This document shows positions 1-5,408 of a DNA stretch of 7,102 nt, in pieces. A model generated the notes under the pieces. That model searched no databases. It saw only the letters and a list, made by a program, of their open reading frames with translations, and was not told the DNA's origin. Source of the stretch: Methanocorpusculum sp. GTDB taxonomy: Archaea; Halobacteriota; Methanomicrobia; Methanomicrobiales; Methanocorpusculaceae. The position numbers were made by a program, and so were the translations under genes. How positions within the stretch are numbered: the first letter of the stretch is position 1; every line of letters begins with the position of its first letter. The stretch is taken from NCBI GenBank assembly GCA_017555685.1, contig JAFZFW010000037.1, positions 1 through 7,102 of the forward strand, in the 5' to 3' direction.

Positions 1-40
1 CCTCCTTAAGTTTGGAGGATTCACGCACCATATAAAGGTA
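1..40 (-). promoter_or_regulatory. Putative promoter and Shine-Dalgarno site of a leftward gene starting beyond the window edge
   Basis: Read on the minus strand, positions 40-31 give a TATA-like CTTTATATGG and positions 7-1 give AAGGAGG, a perfect Shine-Dalgarno sequence. A start codon would therefore be expected a few bases beyond the left edge. A TATA box centred near 35 predicts a transcript start near 10, just before the AAGGAGG. An alternative is a leaderless gene starting with the ATG at 31-29 (open to the edge, MVRESSKLKE), served by the TATA-like box of the adjacent repeat about 28 bases upstream. A uracil permease gene would be a natural neighbour for upp, but nothing of it is visible here. 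Confidence 0.4.
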
Positions 41-50
41 TATTGGACCC

Positions 51-117
51 GAAGCTATTTATACTCTGGGTCTCAATTTTCCCTTTCGGGCTAAGCCTTT
101 GGCGCATGCCCGTTAAT
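51..117 (-). repeat. 67-bp direct repeat, copy B, with leftward TATA-like box
   Basis: This segment matches 141-207 at 64 of 67 positions; the differences are at 81/171, 88/178 and 100/190. The two copies are exactly 90 bp apart. Read on the minus strand, it begins ATTAACGGGCATGCGCC, holds the small hairpin CCC-GAAA-GGG, and ends with GAGTATAAATAGCTTC, which contains a good archaeal TATA box. It lies downstream of upp on the same strand, so it could be a duplicated promoter or leader element, or part of a dispersed repeat family. I do not recognise the family. Confidence 0.85.
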
Positions 118-140
118 CGTCGCGGGATTCCCGGGCGCTC

Positions 141-207
141 GAAGCTATTTATACTCTGGGTCTCAATTTTTCCTTTCCGGCTAAGCCTTCGGCGCATGCC
201 CGTTAAT
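141..207 (-). repeat. 67-bp direct repeat, copy A, with leftward TATA-like box
   Basis: This is the partner of the copy at 51-117, with three substitutions. Here the hairpin arms CCC/GGG have decayed (171 and 178 differ), while the TATA-like TATAAATAG and its flanks are unchanged. The 23 bp between the copies (118-140) are GC-rich and include CCCGGG. The repeat starts ten bases beyond the upp stop codon. Confidence 0.85.
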
Positions 208-218
208 ACTCTGCGTCT
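206..218 (-). repeat. 13-bp fragment of the same repeat, overlapping the upp stop codon
   Basis: Positions 206-218 match 61-73 and 151-163 with one mismatch (at 214). The fragment directly adjoins copy A and covers two bases of the upp stop codon at 217-219. It looks like the remnant of a third 90-bp unit whose remainder was lost, so the array has shrunk or grown up to the gene end. The match is short and could be chance, but its position exactly at the array edge favours common origin. Confidence 0.5.
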
Positions 219-846
219 ATTTTGTACCGAAGATTCTGTCTCCGGCGTCTCCCAGTCCCGGGACGATGTAGCAGTTTTCGTTCAGACACTCGTCAACTGC
301 TGCGACAAAGATGTCAACATCCGGGTGTGCGTCCTGCAGGACTTTGATTCCTTCCGGTGCAGCGACTAAGCACATGAAGCGGATACTTTTACATCCGCGC
401 TGTTTTAAGAAGTCAAGTGCTGCTACTGCACTTCCGCCGGTTGCAAGCATTGGGTCAACAACGATGACCTCGGAATCAACCGACTCTTTTGGGAGTTTGC
501 AATAGTATTCAACCGGGGTGTGGGTTGTTTCATCACGGTAGAGACCAATGTGACCTACTTTTGCTGCCGGCATCAGCTGCAGGAGACCGTCAGTCATTCC
601 AAGACCTGCGCGAAGAATGGGGACGATGACAATGTCTTCGACTGCCAGAATCGGAGCTTCCATCTCACGGATGGGTGTTTCGATGCGGATTGTTTTTGTC
701 GGAAAGTCTCTGGTGACCTCGTATCCCATGAGCATGGATATCTCGGTTAAGAGTTCACGGAAGCTTTTGGTGTTGGTGTTTTTTTCCCGCATCAGACTGA
801 GTTTGTGCAGAATCAGCGGGTGGTTTAAAATATGAACTTCACTCAT
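217..846 (-). CDS. upp: Uracil phosphoribosyltransferase
   Basis: This cytoplasmic enzyme of pyrimidine salvage makes UMP and pyrophosphate from uracil and PRPP. The 209-residue protein has the usual family length (E. coli Upp is 208). The visible landmarks are in order: the ILRAGLGM loop (about residues 77-84), the PRPP-binding signature [14 protein letters not shown] (127-140), and the C-terminal uracil-binding segment [14 protein letters not shown] (196-209), which is nearly invariant in the family. The ATG at 846 is chosen because the N-terminus (HILNHPLI, the family's 'v.Hplv.hkl' start) follows directly. Only a weak AAGG lies just before it, and the best TATA candidate (CTATTAGT near 875-882) is poor. 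The gene is divergent from the cysteine-cluster gene at 940. The 67-bp repeats begin directly after its TAG stop, and no oligo-T terminator is visible there. Confidence 0.97.
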   Translation of the reverse strand: MSEVHILNHPLILHKLSLMREKNTNTKSFRELLTEISMLMGYEVTRDFPTKTIRIETPIREMEAPILAVEDIVIVPILRAGLGMTDGLLQLMPAAKVGHIGLYRDETTHTPVEYYCKLPKESVDSEVIVVDPMLATGGSAVAALDFLKQRGCKSIRFMCLVAAPEGIKVLQDAHPDVDIFVAAVDECLNENCYIVPGLGDAGDRIFGTK

Positions 847-895
847 GCCTTATTTTTCTATTTGCTCTCAGATGACTAATAGGTTTTCCCGTGCG

Positions 896-908
896 GTGTT
901 CAGAACAC
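896..908. promoter_or_regulatory. Perfect 13-bp palindrome GTGTTC-A-GAACAC, candidate operator
   Basis: The 6-bp arms are exact inverted repeats around one central A. The palindrome directly precedes and slightly touches the TATA box at 908-917, so it covers the position where TFB would contact the BRE of the rightward promoter. A dimeric regulator bound here would be expected to repress that promoter. It lies about 50 bp upstream of upp, so control of upp is less likely. That this is an operator is inference from position and symmetry. Confidence 0.4.
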
Positions 909-917
909 ATAAATATC
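908..917 (+). promoter_or_regulatory. TATA box of the YkgJ-like gene
   Basis: The sequence CATAAATATC is centred about 27 bases before the ATG at 940. Archaeal transcription starts about 25 bases downstream of the TATA centre, so the transcript would be leaderless or nearly so. This agrees with the absence of a Shine-Dalgarno sequence before 940. Confidence 0.6.
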
Positions 918-939
918 TCCAAGACGGAAATTAATCCCT

Positions 940-1425
940 ATGGCAGGAAGCTTTGAATGCATCCAGTGCGGAAAGTGCTGTCTTGGGATTGGTTCTATCG
1001 TAAAGATGGAGCGTCAGCTTTCAAAATATGGTTTTGTGGTGAAGAATGACGTGGTAAAAGAGATGCGTCAGGCGCTGATTACGCCTGAGTACCGCGAGAT
1101 TTTCGATACTGACCACTCGGTGCAGGAAAAACATCCGTCTGCCTGTTTCTTTGTCCGGCGTCTTCCGACCGGGAAGTATGTGTGTACGATTCATCCGTAC
1201 CGGCTTTTGATCTGCAGTTCGTACCACTGCTGTTCTGCCCGGATTTCTAAAGACGGCGTAGAAGTCGGAAAAGTAAAAGGCAGAGTGTCTCTGGAATCAA
1301 AGGATGAAGCATTGCTGGAACTCTGGCGGGAAAAGGTTACGGCCGCAGACGATCCGACGCAGGAGTATATTGCGTCTGTTCTGCTGTCTGCAGGCTATGA
1401 GGTTTTGTTCTATGACGGTGAATGA
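940..1425 (+). CDS. YkgJ-family cysteine-cluster protein (putative zinc/iron-chelating domain)
   Basis: The protein has 161 residues, and its biochemical role is unknown. The N-terminus carries the signature CIQCGKCC (Cys7, Cys10, Cys13, Cys14), i.e. CxxCxxCC. A second set follows at Cys69, Cys82 and Cys92 in the pattern C(12)C-x-I-H-P-Y-R-x(3)-C, with an extra CC at 97-98. This is the YkgJ/UPF0153 arrangement, for which metal or Fe-S binding is presumed. In most relatives the second set reads C-x-I-Y-x-x-R-P-x-x-C; here the proline after Arg is replaced by Leu. There is no signal peptide or membrane segment. Translation should begin at ATG 940 from a leaderless transcript. The stop at 1423-1425 overlaps the start of the next Cys-rich gene by 14 bp, so the two probably form an operon. 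Confidence 0.85.
   Translation: MAGSFECIQCGKCCLGIGSIVKMERQLSKYGFVVKNDVVKEMRQALITPEYREIFDTDHSVQEKHPSACFFVRRLPTGKYVCTIHPYRLLICSSYHCCSARISKDGVEVGKVKGRVSLESKDEALLELWREKVTAADDPTQEYIASVLLSAGYEVLFYDGE
1399..1402 (+). promoter_or_regulatory. Shine-Dalgarno GAGG deciding the start at 1412
   Basis: GAGG lies inside the end of the YkgJ-like gene, nine bases before ATG 1412. It supports that ATG over the far upstream ATG at 1304 in the same frame, which would give a long antiparallel-looking Arg-rich extension overlapping the YkgJ-like gene. Confidence 0.5.
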
Positions 1426-1669
1426 GCTGGCTGTTTCCGGCGGGAAGGTTACCTGTACCGACGGGCGTCTTCGCAGTACGGAGAACTGCCGGTTTTGTGT
1501 GCACTCCAGGTATTTTGTAATCGGCGGGGTACAGGAGCGTTCGCCTGCCCTGGCGTTTTGTCTGCGGGAGCGTGCGGTAAAGGAGGTTGACTATCAGAAA
1601 GCTTCCGCGGTCGGCTGTGCGGAGAGCCGCGGAGACGGATTTTCGAGTATCGGCAATATTATTGCATAA
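1412..1669 (+). CDS. Small Cys-rich hypothetical protein
   Basis: This 85-residue protein belongs to no family I recognise. It has five cysteines: Cys15, a CRFC pair (Cys26, Cys29), Cys50 and Cys69. The spacing C-x10-C-x2-C-x20-C-x18-C, with His31 after the CxxC pair, suggests a small metal-binding fold, which is inference. It has no membrane segment or signal peptide. The start ATG overlaps the end of the YkgJ-like gene by 14 bp and has a GAGG nine bases upstream, so translation is probably coupled and the two products may act together. It ends only 13 bp from the convergent metallophosphoesterase stop. The same DNA is open on the other strand (1337-1696), so the coding call rests on the operon position, the ribosome site and the cysteine pattern. 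Confidence 0.6.
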   Translation: MTVNELAVSGGKVTCTDGRLRSTENCRFCVHSRYFVIGGVQERSPALAFCLRERAVKEVDYQKASAVGCAESRGDGFSSIGNIIA

Positions 1670-1692
1670 AAAAGAGCGAGGATTACTCCTCG
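1667..1692 (-). terminator. Hairpin plus T-run at the end of the metallophosphoesterase gene
   Basis: On the minus strand a perfect 6-bp stem CGAGGA/TCCTCG (1692-1687 with 1682-1677) encloses the loop GTAA, which contains the TAA stop codon. It is followed after three bases by six T (1673-1668). This resembles an intrinsic terminator. On the plus strand the same hairpin is followed by TTTTT at 1699-1703, so it may work weakly in both directions between the two convergent genes. Confidence 0.55.
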
Positions 1693-2342
1693 TCACGGAT
1701 ATTTTTCAGAACGATTTCCGGTTCGTTTTCATCGTCAAGAGTAATTACTGCATAATTACCCTCTTTTGCCGGTCCTGGGTTTACACAGGTTCTGCCGTTT
1801 AATTCAAACACACCTTTCTGTTCGTGAATGTGTCCGCAGCAGACGAGGTCAAACTCGCGGATAACAGCTGCTGCAGCGTGGCATCCGACATGTACATCAG
1901 GTGCTACTTCATCTAATGCTCCGTATGGAGGGGCGTGGGTTACTAAGATGTTCCAGCGGTTCTTTTTCATCTCGGAAAGCATGCCTTTGAGCATCTCTTC
2001 GATTTCGTCTTCCTGGTGCTCGAATGGGGTGCCAAAGGGAGACGGGTTGGAACCACCGAGGCCGGCAACGGTTATGTTGCCCATATCAAAGGTCTTCTGA
2101 TGGATAGAGACTGCGGCTGATGCTTCAAAGACTGGCAGAATTTCCCGCTTGTCACAGTTTCCGGGGATAACGAAAACCGGTGCTGGGATTTCATCGAGGA
2201 AAGGAATAACGCCGTCCAGGCTCTGCCCTAAATCCGTGACATCTCCGCCGATGAGAACCAGATCCGGCTCTTCGCGTTCAAAGACAGCGAGTGCGGCATC
2301 AGTATTTCCATGAATATCAGTGAGAAAAACAATCTCAGTCAT
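1683..2342 (-). CDS. Calcineurin-like metallophosphoesterase
   Basis: This 219-residue soluble protein is of the archaeal/bacterial YfcE-like class. All five metal-site blocks are present: TDIHGN (Asp9, His11), GGDVTD (Asp34), GNCD (Asn62), THAPP (His136) and GHIH (His171, His173). In many relatives the third block is GNHD or GNCD, so the Cys is normal. These residues bind two divalent metals and hydrolyse a phosphomono- or diester; the substrate cannot be told from sequence. The C-terminus has the typical NPGP followed by a short strand, and the length matches single-domain members. The ATG at 2342 gives the canonical start MTEIVFLTDIHG. No Shine-Dalgarno is seen, but a TATA-like GATATC lies about 26 bases upstream, compatible with a leaderless transcript. 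It is divergent from pth2 and convergent with the Cys-rich pair. Confidence 0.93.
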   Translation of the reverse strand: MTEIVFLTDIHGNTDAALAVFEREEPDLVLIGGDVTDLGQSLDGVIPFLDEIPAPVFVIPGNCDKREILPVFEASAAVSIHQKTFDMGNITVAGLGGSNPSPFGTPFEHQEDEIEEMLKGMLSEMKKNRWNILVTHAPPYGALDEVAPDVHVGCHAAAAVIREFDLVCCGHIHEQKGVFELNGRTCVNPGPAKEGNYAVITLDDENEPEIVLKNIRDEE

Positions 2343-2365
2343 TACTACTATGTGGGATGTTCTCA

Positions 2366-2371
2366 GATATC
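2366..2371 (-). promoter_or_regulatory. Weak TATA-like element of the metallophosphoesterase gene
   Basis: Read leftward, TTGATATCTGAG is centred about 26 bases before the ATG at 2342, the distance expected for a leaderless archaeal transcript. The match to the TATA consensus is only partial. The rest of 2343-2456 shows nothing else clear beyond the pth2 promoter. Confidence 0.3.
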
Positions 2372-2420
2372 AACTCTCCCGCACGCGGTCTTCTGCAGGA
2401 TTGTCTCGTATCTTCCTCTC

Positions 2421-2430
2421 CTTTTATCTT
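2421..2430 (+). promoter_or_regulatory. TATA box of the pth2-truD operon
   Basis: CTTTTATCTT is centred about 32 bases before ATG 2457, predicting a transcript start near 2450 and a leader of only a few bases. No Shine-Dalgarno is present. This supports the start at 2457 rather than the in-frame ATG at 2310, which lies upstream of the promoter and inside the divergent gene. Confidence 0.5.
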
Positions 2431-2456
2431 CAAAGCCCGCCAATATAGTACCGCAT

Positions 2457-2822
2457 ATGCACGGCGGCGAAGAGATATTCAAATACAAACAGTGTATTAT
2501 CCTCAGAACTGACTTAAAGATGAGCTGCGGCAAGATGTGTGCTCAGGCAGCTCATGCCTCAATCGGTGCGTTTGAGAAGACCTCTCTTGCAGACAAGAAG
2601 GAATGGATGCGGGAAGGACAGAAAAAAGTCGCACTCAAAGCACCGGATGAGAGAACACTCTACATGTTAAAAGCCCAGGCTGAACTCTTAGGCGTTCCCT
2701 GCTCATTAATTATCGATGCAGGCATGACCGAAATTCCGGCAGGGTCGGTAACTGCGCTTGGCATCGGTCCTGCAAAACGCGACATCATGGATAAAATCAC
2801 TGCAGACTTAAAACTCCTCTAA
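2457..2822 (+). CDS. pth2: Peptidyl-tRNA hydrolase, archaeal Pth2 type
   Basis: This enzyme cleaves the ester bond of peptidyl-tRNA released from stalled ribosomes, recycling tRNA in the cytoplasm. From ATG 2457 it has 121 residues, matching the family size of about 115-120. Landmarks are the N-terminal strand FKYKQCIILRTDLKMSCGK followed by AQAAHA (residues 8-34) and the C-terminal block DAGMTEIPAGSVTALGIGP (87-105). The residues expected at the active site are Lys26, Asp87, Thr91 and Thr99, with the same spacing as the Asp/Thr/Thr set of archaeal Pth2. A longer in-frame start at 2310 would add 49 residues with no family counterpart and is rejected. Two bases separate its stop from truD, so they form an operon, an arrangement seen in other euryarchaea. 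Confidence 0.95.
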   Translation: MHGGEEIFKYKQCIILRTDLKMSCGKMCAQAAHASIGAFEKTSLADKKEWMREGQKKVALKAPDERTLYMLKAQAELLGVPCSLIIDAGMTEIPAGSVTALGIGPAKRDIMDKITADLKLL

Positions 2823-2824
2823 TC

Positions 2825-4093
2825 ATGAGAAAATCACCATACGACAGAGAAACCGCGCTTGGAATCAGCTACTATGCCGCAGACTGCGCCGGAATCGGGG
2901 GAAAACTCAGAACCGTTCCCGAAGACTTCATCGTCGAGGAACTGCCGATCTCCTTTACCAACACCGGACCGTACACCATCTGCCGCTTAACCAAGAAGTC
3001 CTGGGAACACCAGCACGCTGTCCGCGAGATTACCAACCGCCTGCACATCAGCCCGAAACGCTTCGGCTGGGCAGGAACCAAGGACAGAAATGCCGTAACC
3101 ACCCAGTATATTTCGCTCTATGATGTTTCCAGAGAACAGATTGAGGCTCTCGCGATTAAGGACATCACCATCACTCCGGTCGCCACTCATCAGTTCTCGC
3201 TTGGTCTTGGAAACCTCGAAGGAAACTCTTTCCGCCTGACCCTTCGCGGATGCGGGGAGGAAAACCTTGCAGAGCGTACCGCGGAAATCACGGCCGCTGT
3301 CAAAACCGGTATCCCGAACTACTTCGGATTACAGCGCTTCGGCGCATTAAAACCCATCACCCACAAAATGGGATACCACATCCTCCGCGGAGAGTACAAA
3401 GAGGCAGTAGACCTGTATGTCGGTGATGCGTTCCCGTACGAGTCGGACGAAATCAAGAAAGCCCGCGCCCGCTTCCGCGAGACCGGGGACGCAAAAGAAG
3501 CACTGCACGACTTACCGGTTCACCTTTCCTATGAGAGAATCATGCTTGATTCGCTCATGAAACAGAAGGAGGATTTCGGCGCAGCCCTGCAGGCACTTCC
3601 GCCGAAGCTGCTTTCCATGTTCGTCTCCGCCTACCAGTCCTGGCTCTTTAACATGGCAGTTTCCGCCCGCTGTGAAGAGGGAACAGCCTTAAACGAGCCG
3701 CGTATCGGAGAGCACCTGATCTTTTCCAACGGCCGCGTCGACCGCGTAACTGACAAGAACCTGCCGACTGCACGCCAGCACATGAAACGCGGCAGATGCT
3801 TTGTTGTGGGATGGATGCCCGGAAAGACGCTGCCGGTCGCCGCCGGCCCGCTGGAAGAGGCAATGTTTTCTTTAATGGAAAAAGACGGCATCTCCATGCA
3901 GGACTTTGATACCGCCGCCGCCTTTGTGAAAACAAACTATGACGGATTCCACCGCAGAATCTCGCTTGAGGCAGACGTTACCGCAGAAGTCACCGGAACC
4001 GATGTTGCCTTATCCTTCACGCTCCCGCCGGGACACTATGCAACAACCGTTGCCAGAGAATACATGCAGGCCGAGCCTGAATGTATGGTCTAA
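2825..4093 (+). CDS. truD: tRNA pseudouridine(13) synthase TruD
   Basis: This enzyme isomerises uridine to pseudouridine in tRNA (position 13 in bacteria; archaeal and eukaryotic TruD/Pus7 relatives have related tRNA targets). The 422 residues fit the archaeal family. The catalytic motif is WAGTKDRNAVTTQ with nucleophile Asp87, and the second conserved block PNYFGLQRFG is at 164-173. The following region to about 340 is the TRUD-specific insertion domain, with SAYQSWLFN marking the return of the catalytic fold. The N-terminus has the expected 'kvkPEDFiVeE' as TVPEDFIVEEL (30-40). The start at 2825 lies two bases after the pth2 stop with no Shine-Dalgarno, so translation is probably coupled. 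The gene converges on the MgtE-like gene with 7 bp between stops. Confidence 0.96.
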   Translation: MRKSPYDRETALGISYYAADCAGIGGKLRTVPEDFIVEELPISFTNTGPYTICRLTKKSWEHQHAVREITNRLHISPKRFGWAGTKDRNAVTTQYISLYDVSREQIEALAIKDITITPVATHQFSLGLGNLEGNSFRLTLRGCGEENLAERTAEITAAVKTGIPNYFGLQRFGALKPITHKMGYHILRGEYKEAVDLYVGDAFPYESDEIKKARARFRETGDAKEALHDLPVHLSYERIMLDSLMKQKEDFGAALQALPPKLLSMFVSAYQSWLFNMAVSARCEEGTALNEPRIGEHLIFSNGRVDRVTDKNLPTARQHMKRGRCFVVGWMPGKTLPVAAGPLEEAMFSLMEKDGISMQDFDTAAAFVKTNYDGFHRRISLEADVTAEVTGTDVALSFTLPPGHYATTVAREYMQAEPECMV

Positions 4094-4102
4094 CTTTTTT
4101 TT
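4094..4102 (+). terminator. Oligo-T terminator after truD
   Basis: A run of eight T (4095-4102) follows the truD TAA by one base. Oligo-T stretches alone are enough to end transcription in archaea. No stem-loop is seen. The run overlaps the stop codon of the convergent transporter gene. Confidence 0.6.
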
Positions 4103-5312
4103 ATAACAAAATCATCATCACGGCAAGAAGGCAGGTTGCGCCGATTAAATCAATTGAACTGGTAACCACCGGCACACCGAAGTTATCCGGATCGAATCCT
4201 TTCCGGTACGTCAGAACTGCCGTATAGTATCCCAGAAGATTCATCGCTGTCACCACCAGAAGGCCTGCAAAGAGGGACAGCAGGACCATCAGTATCAGAC
4301 CAGGCGTAGTGATGCCTAACAGCAGTGCTGCGAAATGCGCAATCATTCCCATTAGCGGCAGGAAAATAATCGAATAGATATAGTTCTCGCCGAAGTGCTT
4401 TAAGACCGTCTTCTGCGGGAAAAACACCGGGTCAATCATACCCATGTGCATCTCGGTTCCGATACGGGAAGTAAGAATTCCGCCGATAGATCCGCATCCG
4501 TTCATGAACGGGGACATCAGAATCAGAACAGCAGCCGCGGCAATCAGTGACTCAAGCTGACTGGTATAGAGAACACCTGCCGTGATTCCCAGGAGCGACA
4601 GCGGAAGCAAAAGCGGCAGACCTTCGCGTAACACATCCAGCATCGTACGTGTTCCGCGGGCAAAAGAAACGGCTGCCCAGAGAAGCATCAGAAGAACCGC
4701 CGCACCCAGAGCCGCTTTTCCGACAAACGGCAGATCCATCACAATTAATGCCGTCACAACAAGGAAGGGAAGCGTTACAATATCGCCGATCGTCGTCACC
4801 GCCGGAGCTCCTACCATATCCAGATCCCAGAACCGGCGGTAGCAGATAATACTCACTAGCACACCGACCACCGTTACCAGAATGCCTGCAAGCGTTCCGG
4901 AGATAACCGAGATAATAATCATCTCAGCGATACCGATAACCTCCGTTCCGGTCAGAATACAGATAATCTTTCCAAACACCGCAAGCGCTGCGGAAATAAT
5001 GACCGTTAAAATCAGCGATGCCCGCAGATTGTCTCCCAGCTCCGAGTGACGCTTAAAGTCCACCTCGAATGCTCCAAGGTGCATGGAAGACGAAAGACGC
5101 GAGGTTAAAATTCCGGCAATCGCTCCCCGCATATTAATCGAAGGTGTGACCAGAACCATCAGTCCCGGAATTAACAGAAGAACCTCGTTTACCGAGCCAA
5201 GATAAATTCCGGCAATAAAAGATAAGCTTACGCTAATTAAGAGAGTCCAGAATCCGGTTAAGAACTCCCGGTGCTTTTCTCTGAAGGCGTTTATCCCTAT
5301 GACCAGGGTCAT
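4101..5312 (-). CDS. MgtE-like (SLC41-type) divalent cation transporter, two-domain
   Basis: This 403-residue membrane protein is made of two repeated MgtE integral domains and probably moves Mg2+ or a related divalent ion. The repeats are clear. LVTPSINMRGAIAGILTSRL with SSMHLG (about 54-80) matches LMSPFMNGCGSIGGILTSRI with TEMHMG (265-291). GAPAVTTIGD (168-177) matches GVPVVTSSID (379-388), with Asp177 and Asp388 in equivalent places. About ten membrane segments are predicted by eye. Bacterial MgtE has cytoplasmic N and CBS regulatory domains and a single membrane domain; here those regulatory domains are absent and the membrane domain is duplicated within one chain, as in eukaryotic SLC41. 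The start at 5312 has a strong GAGGTGA six bases upstream. Substrate specificity cannot be decided from sequence. Confidence 0.88.
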   Translation of the reverse strand: MTLVIGINAFREKHREFLTGFWTLLISVSLSFIAGIYLGSVNEVLLLIPGLMVLVTPSINMRGAIAGILTSRLSSSMHLGAFEVDFKRHSELGDNLRASLILTVIISAALAVFGKIICILTGTEVIGIAEMIIISVISGTLAGILVTVVGVLVSIICYRRFWDLDMVGAPAVTTIGDIVTLPFLVVTALIVMDLPFVGKAALGAAVLLMLLWAAVSFARGTRTMLDVLREGLPLLLPLSLLGITAGVLYTSQLESLIAAAAVLILMSPFMNGCGSIGGILTSRIGTEMHMGMIDPVFFPQKTVLKHFGENYIYSIIFLPLMGMIAHFAALLLGITTPGLILMVLLSLFAGLLVVTAMNLLGYYTAVLTYRKGFDPDNFGVPVVTSSIDLIGATCLLAVMMILL

Positions 5313-5318
5313 CCAGAT

Positions 5319-5325
5319 TCACCTC
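5319..5325 (-). promoter_or_regulatory. Shine-Dalgarno GAGGTGA of the MgtE-like gene
   Basis: The site lies six bases before ATG 5312 and is the best ribosome-binding site inside the window, contrasting with the near-leaderless neighbours. It fixes the start at 5312. Confidence 0.75.
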
Positions 5326-5330
5326 ATTAT

Positions 5331-5356
5331 CCAAGCACATAGTGGATATGTATTGG
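5331..5356. promoter_or_regulatory. Imperfect palindrome at the predicted transcript start of the MgtE-like gene
   Basis: On the minus strand CCAATACATA is followed by the spacer TCCAC and then TATGTGCTTGG. The arms pair over ten positions (one as G-T) with a single extra C. The TATA box at 5366-5376 predicts a transcript start near 5346, in the middle of this element. It therefore fits a DNA operator over the start site better than an RNA hairpin. No regulator is identified. Confidence 0.35.
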
Positions 5357-5365
5357 TTTTCAAAA

Positions 5366-5376
5366 CGTATAAATGG
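5366..5376 (-). promoter_or_regulatory. TATA box of the MgtE-like gene
   Basis: Read leftward this is CCATTTATACG. A transcript start about 25 bases downstream would give a leader of roughly 34 bases carrying the GAGGTGA. The motif also reads as TATAAATG on the plus strand, but no plus-strand gene follows. Confidence 0.5.
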
Positions 5377-5408
5377 AAGGGGAATGAATGCCAGTTATTC
5401 TTTCGTAT

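Noticed and set aside
21..197. Minus-strand 58-codon frame across the repeats (MRRRLSRKGK..., repeated MRQRLSPKGK...)
   Set aside because: It exists because the 90-bp period keeps the frame open; no ribosome site precedes it, TATA-like boxes lie within it, and the opposite strand is equally open.
51..207. CRISPR array or transposon ends
   Set aside because: Only two 67-bp units with a single 23-bp spacer, imperfect copies, no cas or transposase gene; the size is wrong for CRISPR repeats.
43..369. Plus-strand 108-codon frame with an internal repeat
   Set aside because: It runs through the same repeats and then antisense through the conserved C-terminus of upp.
1304..1411. Upstream extension of the Cys-rich small protein
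   Set aside because: It would lie wholly inside the YkgJ-like gene; the internal ATG at 1412 has a GAGG at proper distance.
1337..1696. Minus-strand 119-codon frame opposite the Cys-rich gene
   Set aside because: Its start side lies in the metallophosphoesterase gene end and it is Arg/Thr-rich without motif; it is antisense to two plausible coding genes.
2310..2456. N-terminal extension of Pth2 from the ATG at 2310
   Set aside because: The extension crosses the pth2 TATA box and the start of the divergent gene and has no counterpart in the family.
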